Below are positions 16,162 to 25,504 of a stretch of 64,000 nucleotides of DNA, piece after piece (the first letter of the stretch is position 1; each line of letters opens with the position of its first letter). The notes beneath the pieces are model-generated. The model ran no database searches. It saw only the letters and a list, made by a program, of their open reading frames with translations, and had not been told where the DNA came from. This DNA is from Candidatus Vagococcus giribetii. GTDB lineage: Bacteria; Bacillota; Bacilli; Lactobacillales; Vagococcaceae. The position numbers and the translations under genes were made by a program. The DNA is taken from assembly GCF_017316185.1 (NCBI RefSeq), contig NZ_JAFLVX010000002.1, positions 49,370 through 113,369 on the forward strand, written 5' to 3'.

Positions 16162-17919
16162 GTGATTGATTTATTTATTATGATGATGGAGCGAGTAGGT
16201 TTGATTATTTTATTAGCCTATTTACTTGTAAATGTGACTTATTTTAAGAAGCTATTGTATGAGCGTGAGTTGTTTCAATCCAAAGTGAAACTTATTTTGT
16301 TTTTTGGTGTATTTGCTATTATTTCTAATTTAACAGGAATTGAAATTTCTGGGGATAAAATTATTTTAAGTAATGTATTGACCCATATTTCAAATGAAGC
16401 AGCGATTGCTAATACAAGGACGTTAGCAATCAGTGTGTCTGGTTTAGTAGGTGGACCTGTTGTAGGGACTGTGGTGGGCCTAATTGCAGGGGTTCATCGA
16501 GCCTTTCAAGGAACAGGGACAACCGGCCTATTTTATATTCCGTCATCCATCATTATTGGGATTTTATCTGGTTATTTTGGCGGGTTACTATCTAAGCAAC
16601 AATTATTTCCTAATCCTTTGAAGTCAGGATTGGTGAGTGCCTTAATGGAGCTTATTCAAATGATTTTTGTTTTGTTATTTACAGGGAGCTTAGCTGAAGG
16701 TGTGGAGTTAGTCAAACTTATTTCAGTACCAATGATTTTACTTAATAGTGTGGGTACTTTTATTTTTATGTCCATTTTAAATAGCACAATCAATCAAGTA
16801 GAGGAAGCAAAAGCAATTCAAACCCATGATGTACTTGAACTTGCGGCCAAAACTCTACCTTATTTTAGGGAAGGGTTAAAGCCTGATACAAGTCGAAGTG
16901 TCGCCAAAATTATTCAGCATTATACCAAAGTAAGTGCTGTAAGTATTACAGACAAACATAAGATATTAGCCCATGTAGGAGCCGGAAGCGACCATCATAT
17001 TCCAGAAAAAGATGTGATTACTGAATTATCTAAAGAGGTTCTTCATTCAGGAGAGATGGCCGTTGCGTATCATAAGGAAGAAGTTGGTTGTACTGAGGAG
17101 AGTTGTCCTCTATCAGCTGCTATTGTGATTCCTTTAAGAAGTCAAGGCAATGTCGCAGGGACTTTGAAGTTATATTTTACTGATTCTAGACATTTAACAG
17201 AGTTAATGAAGTCTTTAGCTGAAGGATTAGGCACGATTTTTTCTTCTCAAATTGAACTTGGAGAAGCTGAAGAGCAGACTCAGTTGTTAAAAGATGCGGA
17301 GATTAAATCTTTACAATCTCAAGTGAACCCACACTTTTTCTTCAATGCGATTAATACTATTTCTGCTTTGATGAGACGAGATAGTGAGAAAGCAAGAGAA
17401 CTGTTACTACAACTAAGTCAGTATTTTAGAAGTAACTTAATAGGAGCGGCAGAAACCTTGATTCCCTTGGAACAAGAGTTAGCCCAAGTAGATGCGTATC
17501 TCAACCTTGAGCAAACCCGTTTTCCAGATAAGTATCAAGTAAGGTTTCAAATAGAGGAAGAGACGCGTCAGATGAAAATTCCACCGTTTTCACTCCAAAT
17601 TTTGATTGAGAATGCGATTAAGCATGCCTTTGATAAAAGGCGAAATGATAATCAAATTAAGGTGACAATCAGAACTCGTGATAATAGATTGGAAATTGAA
17701 GTCGTGGACAATGGAACAGGGATTACAGATGAGCGAATCTTACAGATTGGTCAAGGCGTGCTAACTTCTGAAGTAGGGTCTGGTACTGCTTTATATAATC
17801 TAGTGAGACGAATTAATAATTTATTTGGTGAAGAAGGAAGCCTTACTATTTCCTCTTTATCAGAGGGTGGTAGTCGCTTCTTGATTCAACTACCTGTTAT
17901 GAGAGAGGAGACGTTGTAA
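16162..17919 (+). CDS. lytS: LytS-type sensor histidine kinase
   Basis: Sensor of the LytST two-component system. The start is placed at GTG 16162 (585 aa), 8 bases after AAAGAGGGG; an in-frame GTG at 16153 overlaps that ribosome site. The N-terminal half has five to six membrane helices of the 5TMR-LYT type, with GLVGGPVVGTVVGLIAGVHR as a signature segment. A GAF-like domain follows (about 225-360). The His_kinase domain carries the phospho-acceptor motif SQVNPHFFFNAINT, the N-box ILIENAIKHAF and the G-box VDNGTGI. Its stop overlaps the start of the response regulator gene. In related bacteria LytST controls lrgAB in response to pyruvate or membrane potential. Confidence 0.92.
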   Translation: MIDLFIMMMERVGLIILLAYLLVNVTYFKKLLYERELFQSKVKLILFFGVFAIISNLTGIEISGDKIILSNVLTHISNEAAIANTRTLAISVSGLVGGPVVGTVVGLIAGVHRAFQGTGTTGLFYIPSSIIIGILSGYFGGLLSKQQLFPNPLKSGLVSALMELIQMIFVLLFTGSLAEGVELVKLISVPMILLNSVGTFIFMSILNSTINQVEEAKAIQTHDVLELAAKTLPYFREGLKPDTSRSVAKIIQHYTKVSAVSITDKHKILAHVGAGSDHHIPEKDVITELSKEVLHSGEMAVAYHKEEVGCTEESCPLSAAIVIPLRSQGNVAGTLKLYFTDSRHLTELMKSLAEGLGTIFSSQIELGEAEEQTQLLKDAEIKSLQSQVNPHFFFNAINTISALMRRDSEKARELLLQLSQYFRSNLIGAAETLIPLEQELAQVDAYLNLEQTRFPDKYQVRFQIEEETRQMKIPPFSLQILIENAIKHAFDKRRNDNQIKVTIRTRDNRLEIEVVDNGTGITDERILQIGQGVLTSEVGSGTALYNLVRRINNLFGEEGSLTISSLSEGGSRFLIQLPVMREETL

Positions 17920-18647
17920 TGCACGTATTAATTGTAGATGATGAACCCTTAGCAAGAGAGGAGTTGGCTTATTTAGTGACGCAGCACTCAGGTGTCACTA
18001 GTATTGCCACGGCAGAGTCAGTAGATGAGGCTATGTCGCAAATGATGGATGACAAACCAGATATTATTTTTCTTGATATTCAGCTAATGGGAGAAACTGG
18101 TTTTGATTTAGCTAAACGACTAGTCACCTTGAAAAAAGCACCATATTTAATATTTGCTACAGCCTTTGATTCGTATGGGGTGAAAGCTTTTGAAGTTAAT
18201 GCTAGGGATTATATACTAAAACCTTTTGAGGAAAAGAAAATCTTACAAGCCTTAGATAAAGCCATGGAGGCGTTAAAAGGAACGGCTAATCCTCAAGTTG
18301 AAGAAGAGAGAGCTGTTCTTGATACAATACCTGTTTATATGGAGGATCGAATTTATTTAATCGATCCGGAGGAAATATATGGTATTTCTGTGGAAGGTCG
18401 TGTACTGACAATTATGACAAAAGACCACCAGTATGAAATGACTGGGACTTTAAATAGTTTGAAAAGTAAATTACCGAATCAGCTTTTTTTACAGACCCAT
18501 CGAAGCTACATGATAAATTTAACTAAAATCAAGGAGATTCAACCTTGGTTTAATAACACATTACAAGTGACTTTACTCAATCAAGTAAAGGTGCCAATTA
18601 GTCGTTCTTACATTAAGGTGTTTAAAGAAAAAATTGGTCTTGATTAG
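17919..18647 (+). CDS. lytR: LytTR-family response regulator
   Basis: A 242-aa regulator: receiver domain with the acidic pair in VDDEP, phospho-acceptor Asp in PDIIFLDIQLMG and the conserved Lys in ILKPFEEK. A C-terminal LytTR DNA-binding domain follows (about 140-242; LQTHRSYMINLTKIKEIQPWF is its hallmark region). Translationally coupled to lytS by a TAATG overlap. Likely activates the adjacent lrgAB genes. Confidence 0.93.
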   Translation: MHVLIVDDEPLAREELAYLVTQHSGVTSIATAESVDEAMSQMMDDKPDIIFLDIQLMGETGFDLAKRLVTLKKAPYLIFATAFDSYGVKAFEVNARDYILKPFEEKKILQALDKAMEALKGTANPQVEEERAVLDTIPVYMEDRIYLIDPEEIYGISVEGRVLTIMTKDHQYEMTGTLNSLKSKLPNQLFLQTHRSYMINLTKIKEIQPWFNNTLQVTLLNQVKVPISRSYIKVFKEKIGLD

Positions 18648-18696
18648 TTATCCGTTAGTGATGTTCTCTATATTGTAAGTGGTGTCATGATTTATG

Positions 18697-18743
18697 CAAC
18701 TCATGTCAAAATCACTCAAACTGTCTAAAATGAGTTGTATACT
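18697..18743 (+). promoter_or_regulatory. lrgAB promoter region with inverted repeat
   Basis: An 8-bp inverted repeat CAACTCAT (18697-18704) and ATGAGTTG (18730-18737) flanks the expected -35 position, followed at once by the -10 TATACT (18738-18743). There is no recognisable -35 hexamer, consistent with dependence on an activator such as the LytTR regulator encoded upstream. The binding role is inferred. Confidence 0.5.
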
Positions 18744-18775
18744 AAGCTCATCAAAAACAAGTAGGAGTGACAAAA

Positions 18776-19204
18776 ATGGAAAAGAAAAAAGTGTATGGTT
18801 TTTTGGAACAGGCTTTCATTTATGCCTTAATCTTATTAATAGCTAATGGGATTGCTAGTATCTCCCCAATCCCACTACCTCCCTCATTAATCGGTATGGT
18901 GCTTTTATTTTTAGCATTATGTTTAAATATCATTAAATTAGAGCAAGTAGAAGGATTAGGAAATAACTTATCAAAAATCATTTCATTTTTATTTGTTCCA
19001 TCAGGCATTTCTTTAATTACCTCTTTAGATATTATGGCGAAGTACGGTGTTCAAATCATGAGTTTAATCTTTATTGGTATTCTCGTTTTATTTGTAACGA
19101 TTGGTTATTCAAGCACACTGCTTTTAAAAGTGAGAGAGTCATTTAAAAGTGGTAAGGGCGTTGAAGCTAAGACACGAGTAGAATCAGTGAAAGAGGTGCT
19201 TTAA
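18776..19204 (+). CDS. lrgA: LrgA-family membrane protein
   Basis: A 142-aa CidA/LrgA protein with four hydrophobic segments. ATG 18776 is preferred over GTG 18767 because TAGGAG (18760-18765) then has proper spacing. The segment ISPIPLPPSLIGMVLLFLAL is the family signature. LrgA works with LrgB, described as an antiholin-like system and as a pyruvate uptake system in several Firmicutes. It lies next to lytSR and 1 bp before lrgB. Confidence 0.92.
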   Translation: MEKKKVYGFLEQAFIYALILLIANGIASISPIPLPPSLIGMVLLFLALCLNIIKLEQVEGLGNNLSKIISFLFVPSGISLITSLDIMAKYGVQIMSLIFIGILVLFVTIGYSSTLLLKVRESFKSGKGVEAKTRVESVKEVL

Positions 19205-19205
19205 G

Positions 19206-19889
19206 ATGACACCATATGTTGGAATTATGATTACATTAGTAGCTTTTGGAATCGGAGCGATTTTGTTTAAATGGAGCAAAGGCTTCTTCTTATTTACGCC
19301 ACTTTTTGTGGGAATGGTTTTAGGTATTGTGATTTTACAAGTCACAGGAATTAGTTATGAAGAGTACAACGAAGGCGGAAAAGTAATCAGTTTCTTCTTA
19401 GATCCTGCTACAGTAGCATTTGCTATTCCTCTTTATAAGAAAAGAGATGTCTTAAAAAAATACGCTTTAGAAATTATGCTATCTTTAACAATCGGAACAT
19501 CTGTAGCACTTTTTGTGATTATTGCTGTTGGGAAAATCATGAATGTCCACAATGACATTACCCTAGCTATCTTACCTCAGGCGGCAACAACAGCCATTGC
19601 GGTACCTGTGTCTAAATCAATTGGTGGATTAACAAGCATTACCGCTTTTGCCGTTATTTTTACAGCAGTTTTGATCTACGCTCTAGGTGGTAACTTGATT
19701 AAGTTCTTCGGCATTAAACATCCCATTTCAAGAGGGTTAGCTCTTGGGGCTTCAGGACATGCTTTAGGTGTTTCTGTTGGGTTAGAGTTAGGTGAAACTG
19801 AGGCAGCTATGGCGAGTCTATCTGTTGTGGTAGTTGGTCTAGTTACTGTGATTTTAGTTCCAATATTTGCTACATTAATTAATATATAA
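19206..19889 (+). CDS. lrgB: LrgB-family membrane protein
   Basis: A 227-aa protein with 6-7 hydrophobic segments and family signatures LDPATVAFAIPLYK, LPQAATTAIAVPVSKSIGG and GLALGASGHALG. Partner of LrgA in a two-gene operon that ends in a hairpin with a T-tract. Confidence 0.93.
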   Translation: MTPYVGIMITLVAFGIGAILFKWSKGFFLFTPLFVGMVLGIVILQVTGISYEEYNEGGKVISFFLDPATVAFAIPLYKKRDVLKKYALEIMLSLTIGTSVALFVIIAVGKIMNVHNDITLAILPQAATTAIAVPVSKSIGGLTSITAFAVIFTAVLIYALGGNLIKFFGIKHPISRGLALGASGHALGVSVGLELGETEAAMASLSVVVVGLVTVILVPIFATLINI

Positions 19890-19893
19890 TCAA

Positions 19894-19940
19894 AAAGAGT
19901 AAGACTTAAGCAATCAGGCTTTTGGCTTACTTTTTTTCTT
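19894..19940 (+). terminator. Terminator of lrgAB
   Basis: A short stem AGTAAG (19898-19903) with CTTACT (19926-19931), extended by A-rich and T-rich flanks, then a T-rich run. The stem is weak but correctly placed. Confidence 0.55.
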
Positions 19941-20029
19941 TTTTCTTAAAATAGACAGATGTACTTAAAAAAGGGGATTTAATGATATACAATAAGGGGA
20001 GTACAGTTTATTTTTTAGGAGGAACAAGT

Positions 20030-20854
20030 ATGAAAAAGATGATTATGAAAGTAGTGACTATTGGTTTTCTTATGACAGTTCTTGCTTCTTGCGGTAAAAA
20101 TGATGCTTACGAGCAGTCTATGCGTAAAACAAAAGAAGCTATTATAGAAAAGAAATTTGAACAAGCAGAAGGTTTTGTTGAGATGGCTTTAGAAAGTCGT
20201 CCTAAAGAAGAAGAGGCAAAAGCCTACCAAAAACAAATTGAACTCTATAATGAAGCTCTTACTTTTATGGAAAAAGAGGACACTCATAATGCGATTGTAA
20301 AACTAGATAAACTAATTAGCATTGAAAAAGGATCAGATAAAATAGTAGGCTATGCAAAAGAGGATAAGGCGCGTTTAAGTACCCAAACAGAAACAGCTCA
20401 AACAGATAGTTCCTCAGAAGAGGTGCCAGAAAAAAATCTGTGGACGACAGAAAAGGCTAATTCGCTAAAAACATTTATGGCTAATTTTTCAAAGACTATG
20501 GATCAACAATATCAAGAGTACAATCAAGTTCAGTCAGTGGATTTATACGGTTTACCTTTACCAGCAGCTGTCCTAGATGGTAGTTGGGAAATGGCTGTTA
20601 ACGAGCAACCAGTTGACATTGAGTGGTCAACAACAGGAGAAGGTCGTGCTCCTTTACAATTAGTAGCAGTCTACTCAGATGCCGACACGCAACCTTATTT
20701 ACAGAAACATGTGTATTTCTTTGTCTTAGAAAAAGGAGTGCCTAAAGTCTATGTGACACAACAAAATCAAGGAAATGAGAATAACTATCTTTACTTCAAA
20801 GAATCTCAAAATGGTGAGTTAAATCAAGGATTTAGCCAACTTGTTAAAGAGTAA
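20030..20854 (+). CDS. Lipoprotein with TPR-like N-terminal region
   Basis: The start is set at ATG 20030 (274 aa), 7 bases after a perfect AGGAGG (20017-20022); the in-frame ATG at 19982 has no ribosome site and would hide the signal peptide. The lipobox is LASC (Cys about residue 20). Two helix-pair units rich in Glu/Ala (KKFEQAEGFVEMALESRPKE and an equivalent around NAIVKLDKLI) look like TPR repeats. A Ser/Thr/Glu linker and a C-terminal domain (about 150-274) of about 120 aa follow, resembling DUF4767-like extracellular modules. Function unknown. Confidence 0.65.
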   Translation: MKKMIMKVVTIGFLMTVLASCGKNDAYEQSMRKTKEAIIEKKFEQAEGFVEMALESRPKEEEAKAYQKQIELYNEALTFMEKEDTHNAIVKLDKLISIEKGSDKIVGYAKEDKARLSTQTETAQTDSSSEEVPEKNLWTTEKANSLKTFMANFSKTMDQQYQEYNQVQSVDLYGLPLPAAVLDGSWEMAVNEQPVDIEWSTTGEGRAPLQLVAVYSDADTQPYLQKHVYFFVLEKGVPKVYVTQQNQGNENNYLYFKESQNGELNQGFSQLVKE

Positions 20855-20954
20855 AAAGGAGAATAAATGAGATAAAGCTATCATTTCTGTTTGTTGGTTT
20901 ATGTTAAACTAAAAGTATTATTTATGAACATTTAAGAAAGAATAGGTGATTAAT

Positions 20955-21425
20955 ATGATTGATTTAGCAGCAAAATTCGACAAAGAGGGAATTCCTTTTG
21001 AACTATACGAACATCGAAGCATTTATACTAATGAAGATGCTCTTGTGATTAAAGCAGAGCAACAATTTTCTGGGACAGAAACAAAGAGCTTGTTTCTAAA
21101 GGATAAAAAAGGAAATAATTATATTTTCTTAACGTTTACTACGAAACGAAGTGATTTTAAGGCATTGAGTCAGTTAGTTGGAGCAAAATTATCAGTTGTT
21201 TCACCTGAAAAAATGGAAGAGAAAACAGGTCAAAAACCAGGAGCAGTGTCACCTTTTGGCTACGAGGAAAAGGTACCAGTAATTATTGATCAAGAGTTAT
21301 TAGCTCATGAAAAACTTGTTTTTGCTCCAGGCAGGCCAGATCGAACTATGGTAGTAAAAGTAGCAGATTTAGACCGCATTATTGAGGTGCTAAATCTAGA
21401 AACGTTTGATTTTTCAGAAGCTTAA
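20955..21425 (+). CDS. YbaK/PrdX-type aminoacyl-tRNA deacylase
   Basis: A 156-aa protein of the prolyl-tRNA-synthetase-associated (INS/YbaK) domain family. ATG 20955 is chosen because AGGTG at 20944-20948 is then well placed; a GTG at 20946 overlaps it. Diagnostic segments are KSLFLKDKKGNNYIFLT, LSQLVGAKLSVVSPE and KPGAVSPFGYE. These proteins hydrolyse mischarged tRNA, typically Ala-tRNA(Pro), in trans. A stand-alone gene closed by a very strong hairpin. Confidence 0.85.
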   Translation: MIDLAAKFDKEGIPFELYEHRSIYTNEDALVIKAEQQFSGTETKSLFLKDKKGNNYIFLTFTTKRSDFKALSQLVGAKLSVVSPEKMEEKTGQKPGAVSPFGYEEKVPVIIDQELLAHEKLVFAPGRPDRTMVVKVADLDRIIEVLNLETFDFSEA

Positions 21426-21506
21426 AAAGAGTACCAAGGATGTAGTGACCCCTAAAAGTCTAACTTTTAGGGGTCACTTCAGGATTATTTCCTTGGTACT
21501 CTTTTT
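21424..21506. terminator. Nested double-hairpin bidirectional terminator
   Basis: A 17-bp perfect outer stem (21424-21440 with 21490-21506) encloses a 15-bp perfect inner hairpin (21445-21459 with 21463-21477). The outer arms are A-rich left and T-rich right, so the structure can end transcription from both convergent genes. The minus-strand nuclease stop lies at its right edge. Confidence 0.85.
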
Positions 21507-21507
21507 T

Positions 21508-22470
21508 TTAATAGCAAACATCACAGGGTTCTAAACCTCTAGATAAAGCGTCATCTAAGGAGGTTTCGCTAAAATTACCTCTACCATGAGCTTTAGCATG
21601 ATATTTTTTTCCAGTTGGTGTTACAAAAACTGATGCAGTATTAGTGTCAGGATTTGCCTCAACGGCTTCTTTTGATGAAGATTGTGTTGATGTAGCCACG
21701 CTTGTTTCAAATTGGCTAGAGCCATCAGCGTAATTAAGAGAGACTCCATCTTGCACATTAAAAATATAAACATTGAACTGAATCCCATCACTGTTAATGG
21801 ATTGAGCCTCCATTTGAACGCCACGAGCCAGTAAGTCATCATCTTTAAAGACAGGTGTTACACGATACCTAGCATAGTTATCTGGACTTTGTTCTAGGTA
21901 ATACTTAACGTCCATTTCATGACGAAGCATTTCAGGGCTATTTAGTTGGCGAGTACCAGTAATAAGGTTTTTCCAATTGGCGTTCTCACCAGCAAGGGCA
22001 AAACCAATTAAGTGAGAGCGATTAAATAAATAACCACCTTCAATTTTTTTGTTTTTCCAACCAGTTGGCGTGACAGAAGAGATGCTTTCTCTTTCACCAG
22101 TTGGCATTAGACTTTGATTTAGCATGGCATTTGCTGCTGTAGCTCGGTTTAACTCGTCTAAATCACCGTAATTTTCCCAAGCACCATTATCTAAAGATAA
22201 TTCTTCTTGTGTGAAAGATGGAATACCTTCGTTCACATCTATGGTTTGTGTCCCTTCGTAAGTCAGATTAGCTAAATCAGTAAGGGAAGTAGTTGTAGAG
22301 GTTTCTTTGCTTGATGACGTTTGTTCTTTTGTTATTACTGTTTCAGATGAGCTTGTTTCTTGTGTTGCCGATTGGACTTCCTTTTTTTCAGAAGCCCCAC
22401 AACTTGTCAGCCCCAGTAGAGAGGTACTTAAAAGGAGTGTTAAGCTTAATTTTTTGATGATATGTTTCAA
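21508..22470 (-). CDS. Secreted/lipid-anchored DNA/RNA non-specific endonuclease
   Basis: A 320-aa lipoprotein (TTG start with GGAGGA six bases upstream; lipobox LTSC, Cys about residue 24). A Ser/Thr-rich spacer precedes an EndA-type beta-beta-alpha-metal nuclease domain. It has the NRSHLIG motif (variant of DRGHLLGY, catalytic His) and downstream NLITGTRQLN supplying the metal-binding Asn, then a Q-x-RVTPVF-type strand. After a second low-complexity linker a C-terminal module with KKYHAKAHGRGNF and paired Cys (EPCDVC) is attached, resembling the small Cys-containing tail of other Gram-positive secreted nucleases. Likely degrades extracellular DNA for nutrition or biofilm remodelling. Confidence 0.85.
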   Translation of the reverse strand: MKHIIKKLSLTLLLSTSLLGLTSCGASEKKEVQSATQETSSSETVITKEQTSSSKETSTTTSLTDLANLTYEGTQTIDVNEGIPSFTQEELSLDNGAWENYGDLDELNRATAANAMLNQSLMPTGERESISSVTPTGWKNKKIEGGYLFNRSHLIGFALAGENANWKNLITGTRQLNSPEMLRHEMDVKYYLEQSPDNYARYRVTPVFKDDDLLARGVQMEAQSINSDGIQFNVYIFNVQDGVSLNYADGSSQFETSVATSTQSSSKEAVEANPDTNTASVFVTPTGKKYHAKAHGRGNFSETSLDDALSRGLEPCDVCY

Positions 22471-22612
22471 TGAAATTCCTCCAAAATAAAATAGTCAGTC
22501 TGATTATTATAACATTTAAATAACGAAAATAGTTAATGAAGCTAAAAGATACAATTGACTTTTCAAGACCTAGAAAGTAAAATTAACCACGAGGATGAAA
22601 GGGGATGTGAAT

Positions 22613-24592
22613 TTGAGATTTATTGGATCAAAATCAAGTCTACTAACACATATTGATACATTATTAAAGAGTCGGACAACTGGGAAAGAAACCACCTTTT
22701 TGGATCTATTTGCTGGGACAAATACTGTGGGCAACTATTTCAAAAAGGATTACACAGTTTATTCCAATGACTTACTTTATTTTAGTTATATAAATGCCAA
22801 AGCAATTATTGAAAATAATGGCAACCTAGAATTTAAACAATTAAAAAACAAACAAATTGACTCACCACTAGATTTTTTACAAGAACAAGCTGATGTATAC
22901 AGTCAAAAAAGTGAAGTTGGGTATTATGAAGCGAGCTACACACCAACTGGTGGAGCGATGTATCTTACAGTAGAAAATGGGAAGCGAATTGATTTTATTA
23001 GAGATCAGATTGATGAATGGCAAAAAGAAGGCTTACTGACTGAAACAGAGTATTGCTACTTGGTATCAGTTTTGATTGAAGCTATTCCTTATGTGAGTAA
23101 TATTACAGGAACTTATGGGGCTTTTTTGAAGCATTGGGATAAGAGAGCTTTGAATCAGTTAGATTTAGTACCTCTTGAAGTTTATGACAATGAGCGAGAA
23201 AACAAAGCCTTTAATCAAAACGCCAATGACTTAATCAAGAATATAACAGTGGATATTGCTTATATTGATACACCATATAATAATCGTCAGTATGCGTCTA
23301 ATTATCATTTATTAGAGAATGTTGCTAAAAACGATAAACCAGAACTCTCAGGAAAAACAAAAATATTTGATTGGTCGCCTATTCGTAGTGATTATGCCAT
23401 GAAGAAAAAAGCCATTGAGGCTATGACTGATTTGATTGAGACGATTGATGCCACTCATATTGTATTAAGTTACAACAACGAAGGGATTATTCCTGAGGAA
23501 GACTTGATTGAGCTGATGAGGCAACAAGATATCAATCAAAAAGTCATTGTGGAAAAAATTCCTTACCGCAAATACAAATCAAAAAAAGCATCAGCAAGTT
23601 ATGATTTGTATGAATTGTTACTCTATATTCAGAAAAAAGAAACAACTTCTCTTGAAGACGTGGCAGTTGTACCAAAACAAGTCGAGGCACCTAAAAAATG
23701 GGCTAGCCAAAAGCATCAATACATTAAAAGTCCCTTGAACTATGTTGGTGGTAAATACAAACTATTAAAACAAATTATTCCCTTATTTCCAAAAGAGATT
23801 GATTTATTTGTGGATTTATTTAGTGGTGGGGCTAATGTAGGGATTAATGTAGAAGCTGGTCGATATGTATTTAATGACATGAACGATAAAATCAATGAGA
23901 TGTTTCGTTTTTTTGCCACACAAGATGAAGACGAATTAGTGGAGAAAATCAACCAACGAATCGCTGAGTATGAGTTAAGTAAAACCAACGAAGCAGGTTA
24001 TCTAGCTTTTAGAAAGCAGTACAATAACAAACCAAATCCATTAGATTTATATGTATTAGTATCTTACAGTTACAATTATCAATTTCGCTTTAATAATTCC
24101 ATGGTATTTAACAATCCCTTTGGTCGGAATCGGAGTCGTTTTAGTGAAAACATGGAAAAAAACTTACGTCTATTTGTTAGAAAACTACAAACCATTGAGG
24201 CTACTTTTACAGATAATTTATTTACAGAAGTTGATTTGTCAGGACTAACATCTCGGGATTTTGTTTATTTGGATCCACCTTATTTAATTACAACTGGTAA
24301 TTACAATGATGGTAATCGTGGCTTTTTAAATTGGGGAGAGACACAAGAAAAGCAAATGTATGAGTTACTGGAAAGCTTAACTGAAAAAGGCATTCCCTTT
24401 GCTTTGAGCAATGTTTTGGAGCATAAAGGAAAAAGTCATGAGTTGTTAAAAGAGTTTGTTGCCTCCCATGACCTACATGTAACGTACTTAGATCATCATT
24501 ACAATAATGCTTCATACAACTCAAAAGGAAGTGGCAGTATTGAAGTCTTAGTAACCAATTACAATCCTGAAGATGGAACATTAATTAACTAA
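22613..24592 (+). CDS. FokI-type double-domain adenine-N6 DNA methyltransferase
   Basis: A 659-aa fusion of two D12-class methyltransferases. A TTG start at 22613, 8 bases after GGGG (22601-22604), gives MRFIGSKSSLL, matching how this family begins; upstream ATG 22595 has no usable ribosome site. N-domain: FLDLFAGTNTVG (SAM motif I) and YIDTPYNNRQY (motif IV, DTPY). C-domain from about residue 370: YVGGKYKLL, VDLFSGGANVG and YLDPPYLI (DPPY). Two domains suit an asymmetric site, one methylating each strand. The convergent endonuclease gene 1.1 kb away is FokI-like, so the expected site is GGATG/CATCC. This specificity is inferred from homology. Confidence 0.9.
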   Translation: MRFIGSKSSLLTHIDTLLKSRTTGKETTFLDLFAGTNTVGNYFKKDYTVYSNDLLYFSYINAKAIIENNGNLEFKQLKNKQIDSPLDFLQEQADVYSQKSEVGYYEASYTPTGGAMYLTVENGKRIDFIRDQIDEWQKEGLLTETEYCYLVSVLIEAIPYVSNITGTYGAFLKHWDKRALNQLDLVPLEVYDNERENKAFNQNANDLIKNITVDIAYIDTPYNNRQYASNYHLLENVAKNDKPELSGKTKIFDWSPIRSDYAMKKKAIEAMTDLIETIDATHIVLSYNNEGIIPEEDLIELMRQQDINQKVIVEKIPYRKYKSKKASASYDLYELLLYIQKKETTSLEDVAVVPKQVEAPKKWASQKHQYIKSPLNYVGGKYKLLKQIIPLFPKEIDLFVDLFSGGANVGINVEAGRYVFNDMNDKINEMFRFFATQDEDELVEKINQRIAEYELSKTNEAGYLAFRKQYNNKPNPLDLYVLVSYSYNYQFRFNNSMVFNNPFGRNRSRFSENMEKNLRLFVRKLQTIEATFTDNLFTEVDLSGLTSRDFVYLDPPYLITTGNYNDGNRGFLNWGETQEKQMYELLESLTEKGIPFALSNVLEHKGKSHELLKEFVASHDLHVTYLDHHYNNASYNSKGSGSIEVLVTNYNPEDGTLIN

Positions 24593-24843
24593 AAAAGAAG
24601 CTATCACTTACAATTTTGTAACTAATCTGTAAGTTCTATCTATGGTGTTGACCCTTCACTTTATTTTATGATGTATTTCAACTAATGAAAAAAACTATTA
24701 ACAAGCTTTTTATCAAGATTGAAGTTGCTGTATCAAATAAAGAGTGCTTCTGACAATAATGAATCAAGCGATATGTTAACTGCTTGTTTGTGGTTCAATT
24801 TTCATAAAGCCAGACTAATTGATAAAGACATAGGAGAAGAAAA

Positions 24844-25017
24844 ATGAAAAATATAGCAGTTTATATCATTTTATTTAGTATCGTGTTAATGGGTGTTAGT
24901 GGTTTTTTGTTTTTATTTATGAATAAGTGGCAATTAGCAGAGGTAATTTGCTTTGTGATTGGTTTATTTTTGTTAATTAATGCAGAAAAAATAGAAAATC
25001 TAATTTCTAGAAAATAA
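24844..25017 (+). CDS. 57-aa membrane protein
   Basis: A small reading frame beginning MKNIAVYIILFSIVLMG, with AGGAG at 24832-24836 and 7-base spacing. Two hydrophobic helices (about 5-26 and 32-50) and a short charged C-terminus (EKIENLISRK) are visible. No family is recognised. It sits between the methyltransferase and endonuclease genes. Good translation signals favour a real gene; a link to the RM system is only positional. Confidence 0.55.
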   Translation: MKNIAVYIILFSIVLMGVSGFLFLFMNKWQLAEVICFVIGLFLLINAEKIENLISRK

Positions 25018-25147
25018 GTTTTTATTTTTTGGTTTTAGTATGAGGCTGTTGTAAAGCTTTAATTTGAAAAGAAGCTATCCTGTATAATCTATACTTAATG
25101 CAGACTGAAAAGATAATGAGAGAGCTTTTTTACGTAACTAGATATCT

Positions 25148-25195
25148 AAAGTTAACCCCTCCGTACCGATTACTAGATACGGAGGGGTTAACTTT
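25148..25195. terminator. Strong hairpin, probable bidirectional terminator
   Basis: An 18-bp perfect stem (25148-25165 with 25178-25195) with a 12-base loop, in the gap between the 57-aa gene and the convergent 69-aa gene. T-tracts are poor on both sides (TTTGATTTTGAT on the plus strand). Confidence 0.6.
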
Positions 25196-25294
25196 GATTT
25201 TGATACAAGTTTTAGCCATTATTTTGTCTGTCCACATCACTTGATGTAGAACTGTCGATTTGAAACTTTTGAGGTGTTTTAACGTTAAATATGG

Positions 25295-25504
25295 TTATAA
25301 CGTGTTTAAATAATTAAACAAACCATTGATAGTGGAATCTGTTAAGCCGATCTCTTTTCCGTCTAATATAGCTTTAACAATAATATAATGATCTGGGAAT
25401 ACAGATACCTCTAAAAATTGACCTTGTAAAAACTCTTCGTAGTTATCGAAAATTTTAACTTCTGGATTAGCTTCTTGTGCGGTTTTATAAGTAATTTCTA
25501 ACAT
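25295..25504 (-). CDS. Small conserved-looking protein (possibly DUF4649-like)
   Basis: A 69-aa protein starting MLEITYKTAQ, with YEEFLQGQ, a central HYIIVKAILDGKEIGL strand pair and a C-terminal helix INGLFNYLNTL. The pattern resembles small DUF4649 proteins of streptococci. AAAGGA lies upstream of the ATG. No signal or membrane segment. It lies between the two RM genes, on the endonuclease strand but separated from it by a terminator. Function unknown. Confidence 0.6.
   Translation of the reverse strand: MLEITYKTAQEANPEVKIFDNYEEFLQGQFLEVSVFPDHYIIVKAILDGKEIGLTDSTINGLFNYLNTL

Noticed and set aside
24288..24581. 97-aa minus-strand reading frame
   Set aside because: Entirely antisense to the conserved C-terminal methyltransferase domain, no ribosome site.
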